Below are positions 1 through 15,259 of a stretch of DNA of 64,000 nucleotides, piece after piece. Origin of the DNA: Cryoendolithus antarcticus (taxonomy: Eukaryota; Ascomycota; Dothideomycetes; Cladosporiales; Cladosporiaceae); the NCBI GenBank assembly GCA_002077065.1, contig NAJO01000012.1, positions 868,001-932,000 on the forward strand, in the 5' to 3' direction. The notes beneath the pieces were generated by a model that searched no databases, was not told the DNA's origin, and saw only the letters and a program-made list of their open reading frames with translations. The stretch's first letter is position 1; every line of letters starts with the position of its first letter. A program made the position numbers and the translations under genes.

Positions 1-1696
1 GTCACTTCTACCTCATCTCGTATAGATGCAAAGCGTCGTGCGGTCCTAGACCCTCGAAAGCGTCAGTTCGCGAAGTCAGAATGGATAGACCCCGACTACG
101 AGCACCGCTTGAACTTCTATCAGACGCCACCCACGAAGGACATATCACTTGAGGACTTCGAAGGTACAGTGGAAAGGCCCGTGATACTCATGTGTCAGTA
201 TACTGATCAGTACAGAGTGGGCCATTGCTCGTCTAAAGGTCTTGTCCGAACTCGAAGCATGCTCATTCCGGAACCGGACCCCAGAGGAGACATCAGAATA
301 TATGCGACCGGTGCTAGAGAAATGGCTACGACTGGACAGCAATAAGAGTCGTAGCGGGGAGTTATCGGCGCAGAGGAAAAAAGATCACTACAGTCATTGG
401 ACGTTGCGGCTGGCTTTCGCTGGAACGGCGGAGCTCAGACAACGGTTCGCGAAGCTGGAAACACAGCTATTCAAGCTACGATTACAGAGCGACTATGATG
501 ACGAGAAACGTGACTTCATCAAAGGACTGAAGATGAGCTGGGAGATGGTTGGACCCGAGGAAAAGGCAACTTTGCTGAAAGACCTGAAAGCCGCCACAGG
601 CTTCTCCCAGTCCCGAGGCGACGAAGAAGCCTGGTTCAAGGTCGACTGGGAGTCCGTCCCAGACCTTGTCTCACAACGTCAGGTCCTGCTCAAGCGTGGC
701 AAAGCCTACGTCCACATTCGCGAGCAACTTACCATGGTGCAGAACGCATTCACGCGCTCGCTAGACTCCGGACTTGAACTCGCTGCCCGATTCTTGCCGC
801 GGATGGACGAAGATAATCGACTGGCGCCGATTCTGCATCACCTGAGTCAAAGCTTTGTGGCACCCGAGGCGAACTACAGTGAAAGTAACAGTCTCGGCGA
901 TCTTGCCAAAGTCTCGGCTGGGGACATTGATGGCATGAGCAAGCACTTCCCACTGTGTATGCAGAACCTGCACCGGGAGCTGAGGAAGAACAGCCATCTG
1001 AAGCACTATGGCCGACTACAGTATACGCTTTTCTTGAAAGGCATTGGGTTGAGTTTGCAGGAGTGTCAGATGTTCTGGCGGAAAGCCTTCAAGCTGATTG
1101 CTGATGGTGGGTTGCTGCTTTCATCGCGCGTACACAGATCTGCACTGACACACAACACAGACAAATTCAACTCGGAGTACCTGTACAACATTCGCCACGC
1201 ATACGGCGACGTTGGCGGCGACGCCAACAAGCGCGGCAGAGGTTACACGCCTTACTCCTGCCAGAAGCTGCTAACTGAAGCACTGCCCGGACCAGGCCAA
1301 TCGCATGGCTGTCCTTACCGATCATACACGCCCGACAACCTTATGTCGCTTCTGCAAGCTATAGGCGTGAACGACCGTGAGGTGTTGCGAGGAGTGAAGG
1401 AGGATGTGGGTCGGCAACGGTATCACATTGCGTGCAATCGAGTTTTTGAGGCTGCGCATAAGGTGGAGTTGAAGAAGGTGAGTGCTTACCGATCCTGTGT
1501 GTGCGATTGTTCACTGACATGCTGACACAATGCAAATCAGGCCAAAGACGAGTCTTCACTGCCTTCTTCGAATTTCGACACGATATTGCATCCAAACGAG
1601 TACTTCAAGCGGAGCTTCGTGCTCAGAAACCTGGGCATGGTGAAGAAAGGTGACATAGGGGTCGATGGGCCGAGTCAAGAGGCCATGAGCCAATAA
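1..1696 (+). CDS. PRI2: DNA primase large subunit, 5' end outside the window
   Basis: Regulatory subunit of the heterodimeric primase in the polymerase alpha-primase complex; it helps start RNA primers for replication in the nucleus. Exons read <1..163, 216..1477 and 1541..1696, with introns 164-215 and 1478-1540 restoring one frame. The N-terminal part carries the family's DPRKRQF and RLNFY blocks. The C-terminal half has the Fe-S domain: four cysteines sit in PLCMQNLH, YSCQKLL, HGCPYRSY and IACNRVFE, matching the four 4Fe-4S ligands of eukaryotic primase large subunits. No in-frame ATG precedes the first block. A TATAG at 21-25 could be the 3' splice site of an upstream intron, so the start codon lies left of the window. 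Family assignment is firm; the exact left border is not. Confidence 0.95.
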
Positions 1697-1806
1697 GACC
1701 GAACTTTCGCCCGACGATGGTCGACTTTGATGGGTATAGCGAGGCGTTCGGCGTCCATACTGACATTCAGCATGTATGCGTCAGTCATTAAAACGACCCT
1801 TTGGCC

Positions 1807-4131
<2,325 letters not shown>

Positions 4132-4618
4132 AGTCCCTGAGTACACTCAGTGGAGCGCGGGAGCAGTACCCGGGATGACCTATTGGAGGCGAAACGGTAC
4201 ATGAAGAAAGCAGAGACTGGATGCGAGAAGTTCTAGATACACTTACGAAATTCTTCCGTTCGCTACTGTGGTCAAATGCCGAGACGTGACGTTGATGCTG
4301 GTGTTGCCGACAGCTTGGTGTCGCTTGTGAGGAGAGGCGGATGAACTTCCGGGTGAAGTCGCAATCCGTCAGAGGCTCTACATGTGTGGTGGAACGTACA
4401 TTGAAAGTGAATAACGACCTGCAACAGTGCATGTCCTGATCTTGCCCGTCCCATACTCTCGATGGTGGCTGAGTATGCCATGGTCAGGCATGAAGACTAA
4501 TGCTCGAGGATGCAGAGAGGTGCACAGAACGTCACGATTGTGAATAACGGCACAAGTGCACTAGAGCATGACAGATAGTGAGACGAAAGTGGCCGTTACT
4601 TCAATGACATGCTGACTC
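4132..4618. other. Intergenic, no gene seen
   Basis: Holds the upstream region of the DUF2264 gene and the 3' flank of the P450 gene. Only short ORFs without recognisable content are present. Confidence 0.6.
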
Positions 4619-6368
<1,750 letters not shown>

Positions 6369-7101
6369 GGCGGCGAGATGGTCCTGAAAGAGACTTGAAG
6401 AGCGTGACTTGTGAGCAGACTTACTGCGCGATGGTATGATAGTACTCAAGGAGCCGAGTTGACAAAGTGAAGTGCAGATGGTGAAGTCAGTCAGCCGCGC
6501 ATCAGCTCTCGCGGAAGCCGGACGATCCGACAAAATGCTCGGGGGCCACCAGAGATGACGAAGCATCCCTGCCAGTCGTCAAGGGCACCGCGAATCCTTC
6601 ACCGTACACTTACGATACTCTATTGAGCTACCACGTTGCTCTGGGCGTAGCGAGCAATACATCCGAAGTGGGGTGCATGTAGACGTCGCGATGTCACCCA
6701 AGCGAGCACGAGCTTATTATTACACAGCATTCGCAGTGTCGACAAGGGAGATAGCCGGCATTGGCGGAGGACGTGACAGTGAGTCCACGATCGGCGGCAT
6801 GATTGAACTGTACAGTATGTGCCTATGTACAATAAAGCAAGAACTCCCGTAATGCCAAAGTAGCCAAACACGCTGTAGGTAGGTATTTTCTCAACCCAAC
6901 TCCATGCCCAATCCGAACCTGACCCGCGATGCTGCAATGCTTATCGCTTGCCTTCCAGCATAACTAATTCCCTGAGCAAGCACAGCGACCAGACGCATCC
7001 ACGACCTCGCCTGGACGAGAATCGCTGCGTAAAAGTGCCACGGCCATCGACCATGACGGCGCTGCGCTTCAGCTCCCTCGGTCGTAAATCATGTTATTCG
7101 G
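6369..7101. other. Intergenic, no supported gene
   Basis: Contains the P450 promoter and the 3' flank of the DUF2457-type gene. A 105-codon minus-strand ORF at 6620-6937 has one hydrophobic stretch but no recognisable domain and is not called. Confidence 0.55.
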
Positions 7102-9543
7102 CTATACAGATAAAATGTGGCCACCCTTGCCCTTGTACTTCTGCAATTCCAGGCCCACCTCCCTCATTCTCTCGCAGCCCTTACCAGGCTTGACTTTGTA
7201 GGGTTTCTCAGGTTTGGCAGCAGCCTTCGCGCAAGCTTTCTGATAGAGCTTCTCCTTGCGTCGCAGTCGCTTCTTCTCGAGACCCTTGACGATATCGATT
7301 GCACCACGCTTCTTGGGCGCATCGCCATCCTTAGCTGTATCAGAGTCGTCATGGGCCTGTAGACGTGCCATGCGACTGATCAGGAAGCCGCCACTACGCG
7401 GAAGTGATGCCGTGTGTGTTGCGTGACTCGGTCGAGCTGCGAGTCCGTGCATCGGCACTGCCCTGTTGAAAGCAGATGGCGATGTTCGTCGAGTGTTCGG
7501 CGGTGAAGTCATTGGCGCTCCGTGTGCAGGTGATAGCGTTCGCTTAGGCGAATGTCCGAAGAGCTTACGAGCTGGCATTGGCGAACGACCGCGAGCCGCT
7601 GGCGGCGGCGGCGAGCGGCAGATTGACCTGCGCACAGGAGCAGGTGACTTCGCCCTGGGAGCCGGCGACCTGTGTCGGATGGCTGTCGGCGCTGGGGAGT
7701 GGTGGCGGGCATGTGCAGGCGACCGATGCCTCGTTGGAGGCGGAGGGGAGCGAAGGCCCTTACTCCTACGACGGAACGGGGCTGGCGACTTACGCCTTGC
7801 TGTGCCGTGCAGTTCATCAAGATCTCCGTGAACCATCGCCTCCGACTCGCTGTCCTCGGGATCCTCAATATCCTCGTCGTCTTCCTCATCCATCTCAGGA
7901 TCCGAGGTCGGAAAAGTAGGATCGATGTCTTGTGGTGCTGGCTTATGCTTGGCTGCCTCACATTGCTTCATACAGTTGATGTAAGCTTGCTCCATCGGTC
8001 GATCCTCGTCGAGTGTGCCGCAGACGAAGTCCGTGGAGTCAGGTAGATCCGGCGTCGGTGGACGGTCAATCTGCACAGCACCGGACCGTGATCTCGTGCG
8101 AAGCCGAGGATGCCTTCGCTTTGGCCGGGGAGATGTTCTGCCAACGTCGATCGAGTCGATGGAGGAGCCAGACTCGAAACGATCAGCTCTGATATGTGTC
8201 GCCATATGTTCAAGCTGATCCGTGGAAGTCGCGGCGGTGGACATGCCACCAGGCTTCCACCATTCGTAATCGCTGCCATCGTCTTCGGAGTCGGAACTAG
8301 CAAAGCCCTTTTCATTGTCTGAATGGAAACCAACATCAGACTCATCATCGTCGTCAGCTTCATCATGTACTGCTTCCTCGATATCATCGTCTTCAGCATC
8401 CTCGTCCTCGTCCTCTTCGCCGTTTTCCAACAGATCGTCATCATCGAGGTCCGCATCTTCGTCTTCCTCCAACGCTTCTTCTTCGGCCTCCTCAGTGAGC
8501 TTCCTGATGACATTCTCCTTCTTCAGCGTATCGTTCACTGTCAAGCGCATGCGATGACATGTCGACTCTTGAACCCAGCCTTCATGTTCCTCTTCGCTAT
8601 GTGCGAACTCGTGGAAGCGCGTAGACTCAGGGCCGGAGTCTTCAGAGTTATGTGACATCCTTCTAGTCATCGTCGCCGGCGTGGCTGGCTCGACATTGAT
8701 ACCTGGCGAATGACTCTTGCGCAGTCTGACTGGCGATGCGTGCGTGACTGTGCTGTCTGAGCCACGGTGAACCTTCTCAACACTGGGTCTTACCAGAGGC
8801 ATCGGCCGACTCTGTGGTGGAGCAGGACTAGCAGGTCGCTTGGCACCTTCAGTAGCTTTGCCTTCTTGGCTTGCGCGCATGGGACACGCAAACTTGATCA
8901 TGCATCTCCGCTTTGGAGGCGATGCGGGCTTTGTCTGCGTTGGTGGTGGGACTGGAGCAACGGGCTTCGGCTGCTCTTTCTTGCCACATGCAAAAGATAT
9001 GCAGCGCTTACGACCCAACTCGGCCTCGACAACCTTCTCTGGTGGTGCTATAGCAGGCGCCGGCTGTGCTGCAAGCGTGTCGAGGCCGAGGATCTGTGGC
9101 TCGCCAGCAGACTTATTCCCACCATGACCAACAATATCCCTGGCTGACGTGGGCGACAATGGTGGGCTGACTGCTGGAGATGGCATGCTATGTCCATCGT
9201 CGCTCGTGAGTTCGGCGGTAGACGCTGCACTTGGATTGCTCCAGGTAGACACTGTACTCAAGCCGCGACGGGGCAGATGTCTGTGCTCTTCGTCCTCGGT
9301 GTGCTCGGTTTCGGAGTGAAGCTGACGTGTAAGTAACGACTCGCGACGGAGCCATGGTGCTGGTAGTGCTTTCGAGTATGGGGATGGAACAGGAAGTTTA
9401 GTGCTCATTGCTGAAGGCCAGAAATATCCTTGCTGCTTTTCGTCTGGCGGCTCTTCCACGTCTGCAAGCAGCTCTTCACCATGGTCGAGGCCTGCACCAG
9501 AGGCAGGCGGTGGCGACGACCGAACGATGCTGTGTCCGTCCAT
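7102..9543 (-). CDS. Acidic, Pro/Arg-rich fungal protein (DUF2457 type)
   Basis: Single open frame of 813 codons. The middle carries the fungal-specific DUF2457 block: TRFHEFAHSEEEHEGWVQES, a long Asp/Glu tract (about 8330-8490), then GFHSDNEKGFASSDSEDD and SDYEWWKPGG. The C-terminal third is rich in RSP/SPAP repeats, followed by a basic Lys/Arg region (KKRLRRKEKLYQKACAK), so it is probably disordered and possibly nucleic-acid associated; that is inference. Function is unknown. The start is uncertain. Protein-like sequence in the same frame (ASLFPRANNPFVST) continues upstream of the ATG at 9543 to about 9607, where a CAG acceptor-like site occurs, so an upstream start exon may exist; I could not locate it. 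Confidence 0.8.
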   Translation of the reverse strand: MDGHSIVRSSPPPASGAGLDHGEELLADVEEPPDEKQQGYFWPSAMSTKLPVPSPYSKALPAPWLRRESLLTRQLHSETEHTEDEEHRHLPRRGLSTVSTWSNPSAASTAELTSDDGHSMPSPAVSPPLSPTSARDIVGHGGNKSAGEPQILGLDTLAAQPAPAIAPPEKVVEAELGRKRCISFACGKKEQPKPVAPVPPPTQTKPASPPKRRCMIKFACPMRASQEGKATEGAKRPASPAPPQSRPMPLVRPSVEKVHRGSDSTVTHASPVRLRKSHSPGINVEPATPATMTRRMSHNSEDSGPESTRFHEFAHSEEEHEGWVQESTCHRMRLTVNDTLKKENVIRKLTEEAEEEALEEDEDADLDDDDLLENGEEDEDEDAEDDDIEEAVHDEADDDDESDVGFHSDNEKGFASSDSEDDGSDYEWWKPGGMSTAATSTDQLEHMATHIRADRFESGSSIDSIDVGRTSPRPKRRHPRLRTRSRSGAVQIDRPPTPDLPDSTDFVCGTLDEDRPMEQAYINCMKQCEAAKHKPAPQDIDPTFPTSDPEMDEEDDEDIEDPEDSESEAMVHGDLDELHGTARRKSPAPFRRRSKGLRSPPPPTRHRSPAHARHHSPAPTAIRHRSPAPRAKSPAPVRRSICRSPPPPAARGRSPMPARKLFGHSPKRTLSPAHGAPMTSPPNTRRTSPSAFNRAVPMHGLAARPSHATHTASLPRSGGFLISRMARLQAHDDSDTAKDGDAPKKRGAIDIVKGLEKKRLRRKEKLYQKACAKAAAKPEKPYKVKPGKGCERMREVGLELQKYKGKGGHILSV

Positions 9544-11271
9544 AGTGCTGACGAATGGATTGTTCGCTCGTGGAAAAAGTGATGCTTCGGAAGGTGGCGT
9601 TGCAGGTCTGATTGTGTGAAATTATGAGTGTCCTCCAGAATGTGCGCAAGAGCGCAAGGTGCGACCCAGAGGGCCCAGTGGTGCTATAAGAGGCGACACA
9701 TGGTGTCGTGAATAGATGCGGCGGTAGGCGCTTGATGGGTGCTGCAATATAGTGTCGCAGTGAAGAGCGCCTTTCGAATATCGTCAGCCAACTGCGGTCA
9801 CGGTGCCGCGTGCTGCGCGTCGAGGCGCGAAGAGAAGATCGTAGACATACTAGGCCGTCGTTGGAAATGTGAGAGAAGAACCAACTCGAAGAAGGTGGCT
9901 ATGCCAGAGAGGGTGTGGCAACGCTGACACAGCAGTCTATGAGTGTGAAATTGTCAGGTGCAACGACGACGCTGCCCACCGCTCGTCCGTGCAAGTGTGA
10001 GTTCACCTCCCTCCGATGAAGTAATGAAGAGAGGAGTTCACCGGCAACCTTGTACTGGAGCCGGTGCCGGTCATCAGTTCATTGCATTCGAATTGGTGGC
10101 ACGGCTTCGGCGTGGGGCGAGTGGGCGTGCGAAATTTGGGTGGAAGGGCGCTAGCACTGAAACGTCCGATGCACCGCGGCGCGAAGGCAGATGACAACAA
10201 AGGACTCGACCCACATGCACGCAAGAGAGGTCCGAATCTTTCATCTGGCAGAAGGGCATTGTGCTTGACTGTCTCCTGCAACCAGGCCGGAAAAGTCCAA
10301 TGTCTCATGTGTCGCACCTTCCTGTCTCCCTCACACCGTAGTGAGGAAACCCGACGTCATGGCTCAGGCTTTGATTTCCAATTGCAAACCCTGATTCTCG
10401 TGTGCATCTGCAACCGCCGTTCCCTCACTACCACTCTACCACTCCCACAAAGGACGTACCTCAAGCTCCACGGCGACAACCCGTGATGTCAATGACGCCG
10501 CGTTGCAACAGCCGTGGGCATGTCCTCTCCACATGCAGCTTTCGACATAAAGCGCCGCTACTGCACTCGAGAATTTAATCGCGCAATCGCGCGGCCAAGC
10601 GGACGGTGACACTATGGTAACGAGTGATATTCCAGCTGCTACACTGATGAATCTGATTCCCTCACCGCACCTCTGTGCTTCTTAGCAAGCACAGACCGTT
10701 GCCATGGATCACAAGAGGGTTTCCTTAACGTCAGTGATGCTGTGAGCCAAGCAGCGCTTTGCGACTGATGGTCCTTTGGTCATCGAAGACCAGTCCGACA
10801 CCGGGACCGCCCGATGCACCACACCCTCAAATTTCGAGTGGTACAGCATCGGTCCGCAATGCACGAGCAGAGCTTGAGTCTAGCCACCGGCAAGACGAGT
10901 ATTCTGCAGTTATCAACCGAAGAGACGCGTCGCGTTTCCGCTCTACTGCATAAGCCCTCTTGAACTCCAGCGTGACCTTCTTGTGGGGGTGGACTGCGGC
11001 AGTATGTTCCGCAAAGTCGTCAAACACATTCAGCTACTACTGACAACCCCACCGCCGACGCCGGCTGAACGCTGCCGTAGGTGTCATCGCGCCAATGGAG
11101 CGCGGGGAAGTGGGATGCTTGTTTCACGGCATTGCGTATTGCTTATTCGTGCGTGTTGCGTGTTGCACACCACCTCTTCGTGGTTTTACTGCCGGACCTT
11201 AACCGTGGAGATATGCACGTAGGTGTACGGCATGAGGTCTAGGCTTCGTGAGCCATCAGTGCTCGAGGAAG
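9544..11271. other. Gene-poor intergenic stretch
   Basis: Only overlapping short ORFs on both strands, none with recognisable protein content. The part next to 9543 is likely promoter or 5' leader of the DUF2457-type gene. Confidence 0.5.
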
Positions 11272-11718
11272 ATGAAACAGTCTGAGCAGTTTGGAGAGCT
11301 GTTGGCCGAATCGCACAATCGTTGGCAACTGACCTCGAGGTCACAGCTGGACTTTTGCAGGTTCGCCTGGGTGAGTCGTATCATTGAGGTCGCACGTTCC
11401 CGCGTTCGAGTGCGTAGATCGTTCCTTCCCGTCTGAAAAAACATTGCACATGTCTTAAATCGCGAACTGCAGAGTGAGCTCGACCTCTGCAGAGAGTCGC
11501 CTGGTCTCTTCACCTGTTGCCTCGAGGCCGAACCTCCAGCTAAGCTCTGCATGCATTGCGACGACGCTGAGACAGGTATACCATGCTACTATATCTCAGA
11601 AGGCATATTTACTTCCGCAAGACACGAAAGCGATGGGTGGCGCCGTCGCCACTCTTGTGCATACTACCGCGAGAACGCCAGGGTGATGCTGAAAGAGACC
11701 AACATGCGCAGAGGGTAA
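11272..11718 (+). CDS. Possible small Cys-rich hypothetical protein
   Basis: Tentative two-exon gene. Exon 11272-11370 (33 codons) and exon 11473-11718 (82 codons) join in phase 0 across a 102-nt GTGAGT...GCAG interval, giving about 114 aa. The product has about nine cysteines, several in pairs (TCC, LCMHC), and a charged tail. There is no signal peptide. I do not recognise a family. The support is only a canonical donor and acceptor plus continuity of frame, so this may be chance. It lies about 50 nt upstream of the broken HET gene on the same strand. Confidence 0.22.
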
Positions 11719-11767
11719 CAGGTTCAGACTTTGTTATCAATAGGCACGACGTCAGCTACGAACCGCC

Positions 11768-13785
11768 ATGAAACTTGACATTGAGGATCATGGTCGACAC
11801 GAATGCGAATTTCGCGCCGTATGTGTACACGCCTCTACGGAAAGGCTACATCAGACTTCTGGTACTGGCGCCTGGTCACGAGGACGATCGGCTCCGAGGA
11901 ACTTTGAAGCCGTGTCGCTGGACAGCTGTCCGCGTTACGTAGCCATTTCGTACGCCTGGGGCGAAGCGGTGTTCTCGCGGCGGTTGGAGGTACACAACGC
12001 TCGACTGAACATTACGCCATCGCTGGATGGGGCACTTCGACGTCTTCGGAAGAACTTCGAACCGGCTATTCTCTGGGCGGATGCGGTATGCATCAATCAG
12101 GCCGATCTGGAAGAGATGGGCTATCAGATCACAATGATGTATAGCATCTACTCGTATGCACAGTCTGTCGCAGTCTGGCTTGGGGCCATGACACCTGATG
12201 ATGCCGATGCTTTCTGGATCATGCATGCCTTAGAGGAAATGAGCTGCAAAGTGTCTCAGTTTGTCAAGTCCCGGCACGTGGCATCTCGAGCCCTTTTCGA
12301 AGAAGCGCACACAGGCTCAGGGAGGGTTACACCGCCAACGTGCCGATGTTGTGGGCTTGGTCGACAGCGCTCCTACATTGGTGAGAGAGCATGCGTACTG
12401 GGTTGGAAGCCCTAGCATCGCTCATTAACAGACCTTATTTTTCTCGAGTTTAGATAGTTCAAGAGCTCGTTGCTGGATCTGCACGCCTGAAACCGACCGA
12501 TTACCAGCAGAGCAATGGCTCGCGGCCACCATTTGACACGGCTACTACCCTATACTGCGGCTCATACAGGATCGCCTATGCAAGCCTCACTAATGCCTTG
12601 TTTTACGAGACCTGGTTGCCATCCGGCGCCCGACCGACCACGTGGACATCGGCACAAGGTCACGTGTATGAGCTAGCTGCAATCATTCAGGACTTGCAGG
12701 ATGGTCAGTACGGCGGCCGCTTACTTGATACCATGATGGCTGTGCGTGACATGGCTTGTGCCGACCCGAGAGATCGAGTATTCGCTTTTCGGACTATGGC
12801 AGAGATGGGGAACGTGGACAGTCTGTACCCTGCGTACGACATCCCGATCACTATGGTATGGCAGCGCACGGCTATTTATCTGCTCACTGAGCGGAGTGCG
12901 ATGCGTGCCAGATCGCCGGCTGAAGTCCTGGCCTTGGCTGCGATGCGTGAGGGAGTTAGCGCTGGGAGTGCAGAGCATTCAATACCTTCCTGGGTGCCAT
13001 CATTTGACCAGTTGTCATATGACCTGAGGAAGAAACATGTGAACTACGGGATGGATCCTATGCCGTCGGCTGAAGGAGGCCGTGATCCGTTCGTTGCCAC
13101 GTATGACATTGCCTGTGCTGGGATACTGCGATTACGGGGCTAAGTCGTGGATACGGTGATTGCTGGACTTCCTGCTTCGAACTACAAGCCTGCGGAAGCA
13201 TTGTTCCGGATGGACGACTTTTGGCAGAGAATGGAGTCATTCCTCTTACCATGGTTCGCACGCTGTCACAATTTCCTCGACGCTACAGGCACTCTTGGTG
13301 CAGCTTAGTGTCTGCAGTCCGAGGTCTTCCTCCGACAGGGCATGCCCGACGACTTCGATCCAGATATCATGATCAAACCAGCAAAATGGTTTTTCCGATG
13401 TCGAGGCATCAATGCTACTCTGTCGGAGCCCTATCGCTTAGACACCATGATCGTCCTCGAAAGTCTGAGCGCGCTACTGCACGTCGAGAAACCCCATCGG
13501 CAGCCTATAACAGAGGTTGAGACCATGATCTGGAGCGAGGACGAATGGATCGACTGTACTCAGATCTTGGCCTGCACTGCCCACGGTCGAGGTCGTTGGG
13601 TACCTTGCACGTCCCAGCCTGGCGATGTCATCTGCGTACTGCAGGGAGCACCTTACCCTTTCGTCCTCAGACCCGCATATGCTGATCGGCACACCATCGT
13701 TGGCGATGCTTACGTACACGGCGTCATGAATGGTGAAGCATGGACGGATGATGCAGGTCCTATTGAAGACATCCAGCTCGTGTAG
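11768..13785 (+). pseudogene. HET-domain (heterokaryon incompatibility) gene, disrupted
   Basis: HET proteins act in non-self recognition and programmed cell death in filamentous fungi. The HET signature is clear: RYVAISYAWGE, then ILWADAVCINQADLEEMGYQ and YSYAQSVAVWLG in the first frame (11768 to about 12300). The following part reads in another frame and matches the expected order: ALASLINRPYFSRV, stop, IVQELVAG, then ADPRDRVFAFR and SIPSWVPSF. The C-terminal block is GDVICVLQGAPYPFVLRP followed by VGDAYVHGVMNGEAW. Three stops interrupt this frame: TAG at 12451-12453 exactly where the conserved Trp of RVWIVQE belongs, TAA at 13141-13143 and TAG at 13306-13308. A frame change also lies between about 12245 and 12395; an intron could explain that change but not all the stops. 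Probably a pseudogene. Confidence 0.82.
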
Positions 13786-13920
13786 TGTCTGAAGGTATTT
13801 CCCCGATAGGAGTCTGACCACGACGAACTACAATAAAATGCCTCGCCACCGGAAACGCATTTCTTGGACTATTAAAAGATATGCGCACAGTTCTAAAAGA
13901 CCCCTCCCTCGTACTGGGCA

Positions 13921-14916
13921 TCACACATGCTCATTCTCAGCTTCGGTAACAAGTCCCGCAACGTGGCGTTCCAAAAATTCAGCCACGTCCGCTTTATCGC
14001 GACACACCCAAGGACGCTGCCCTATTGCCCTAAAACCGCGTCTCACGATCTGCAAAGCCGAGCAGATACAGTGGCTGCTAGCGCTATTGTTCCAATATAG
14101 ATCATGGGTCAAGCTAGCGTCGCTCAGGCCGGCATCAAACGTCACAGACGTGAAGCTACAACTCAGGTCTCTTAAGCACACAACACCAGAACGCGGCTGT
14201 GCAAGACGGCTGTCTGGCATATCGTGCAGGCAACTCAGTAAAGACAGCCAGAGCATCCTGGTTATCCGCAGCATGGTGGATGGTATGCAAGTTTCAGGGC
14301 ACGATCCCGCGAGCTTGATGGGAGCTTGACGAAGCCGGGTTCTTAGGTCCGTCAGGCTGGCGGCCACAGTCAACACGCAGTCTGTGATGGTGATGGACTC
14401 TAGAGTGCCTTCGTGTGCCTTCAGCAATGTAGCCATGGCATTCGGAGTCTCGCCAAAGGTAAGCTGGTCCAATCGTAAGGTGCGAAGGCAAGGTAATCGG
14501 ACTTCAGCGAGCCGGTCGCTCTTGGACTCCAGACTGAAAGGAGAGCAGTAGACGGAAAGATACCAGGCCTTCTGCACGACTCTTGGCGCGCCCATAATCA
14601 GACGCAGGTGCTCGTCTGGCCTGGGGCGATTACTGCGTGAGGGAAGCAGTACGCCTGTGAGCTGCTGCCGGAGCGGAAAGAGGGTGGCTTCGGCGATGGT
14701 GCGAGAGGCAAGGCGGAAGGCACTGAAGGCTGCTGTGGGAGAGCCGTCCCGGGAGAAAAGGGCACTACCTATCATGGCTAGCAGCTCAACGGGTAGACTG
14801 CTCAAGCCAGTGGAGACTTGCTCAAGCACCCGCGACGAGTCGTGTCTGGTGCTGTTCGTCGCCATCGGCACAGGCAATGCGGAGGGTCCGACCTCGAGTA
14901 TGAAAGCCATCTCCAC
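13921..14916 (-). CDS. F-box-like protein
   Basis: Open frame of 331 codons. Residues about 38-80 (LSSLPVELLAMIGSALF, then AFSAFRLASRTIAEATLFPL) match the helical pattern of an F-box: L-P-E-L-L-x-x-I, then a hydrophobic segment with conserved R. In SCF ubiquitin ligases such proteins bind Skp1 and recruit a target through the remaining region. Here the rest holds leucine-rich stretches (LPCLRTLRLDQLTF, LESITITDCVLTV) like the degenerate LRRs of many fungal F-box proteins. The target is unknown. An in-frame ATG 17 residues downstream (MATNS) is an equally possible start. The gene converges on the HET pseudogene, 135 nt away. Confidence 0.6.
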   Translation of the reverse strand: MEMAFILEVGPSALPVPMATNSTRHDSSRVLEQVSTGLSSLPVELLAMIGSALFSRDGSPTAAFSAFRLASRTIAEATLFPLRQQLTGVLLPSRSNRPRPDEHLRLIMGAPRVVQKAWYLSVYCSPFSLESKSDRLAEVRLPCLRTLRLDQLTFGETPNAMATLLKAHEGTLESITITDCVLTVAASLTDLRTRLRQAPIKLAGSCPETCIPSTMLRITRMLWLSLLSCLHDMPDSRLAQPRSGVVCLRDLSCSFTSVTFDAGLSDASLTHDLYWNNSASSHCICSALQIVRRGFRAIGQRPWVCRDKADVAEFLERHVAGLVTEAENEHV

Positions 14917-15259
14917 AGTGCAGGTGGACTTCTCCCTCGATCTCTCGAAGGCCAGCAGGAGGACTTGGGATGTCGCAATAGCTGTGGACGACGCGCATTT
15001 ACGTACGAAGGCAAGTAAGACTTACGTTGACTGGAATGCCCTCTTTATGGCAGAGGTCTCGTGGGTCGTATGTTGAGGACGCGTGCTAAGGACCCAATCA
15101 CGCCGAAAGGGAGGTCAGCAAAGTTACAAGTCCAGCGAAGTCTATTGCTGTTGTGCATACAAGGATGTGATATGCAACTCTTGACAGCAGATATCAGCGA
15201 TCATACCACGATATATACACACAACTTACATACACCCCATCGTTCCAAGTTCTCCGACC
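14917..15259. other. Intergenic, no gene seen
   Basis: Promoter side of the F-box gene and 3' flank of the hydroxy-acid oxidase gene. Confidence 0.6.

Noticed and set aside
8315..8655. Plus-strand Ser-rich ORFs
   Set aside because: They are the antisense image of the Asp/Glu codons of the DUF2457-type gene; composition is explained by that shadow.
10555..10600. Short GC-rich repeated AATCGCGC words
   Set aside because: Only two imperfect copies; too short to be a repeat array or a structured RNA on this evidence.
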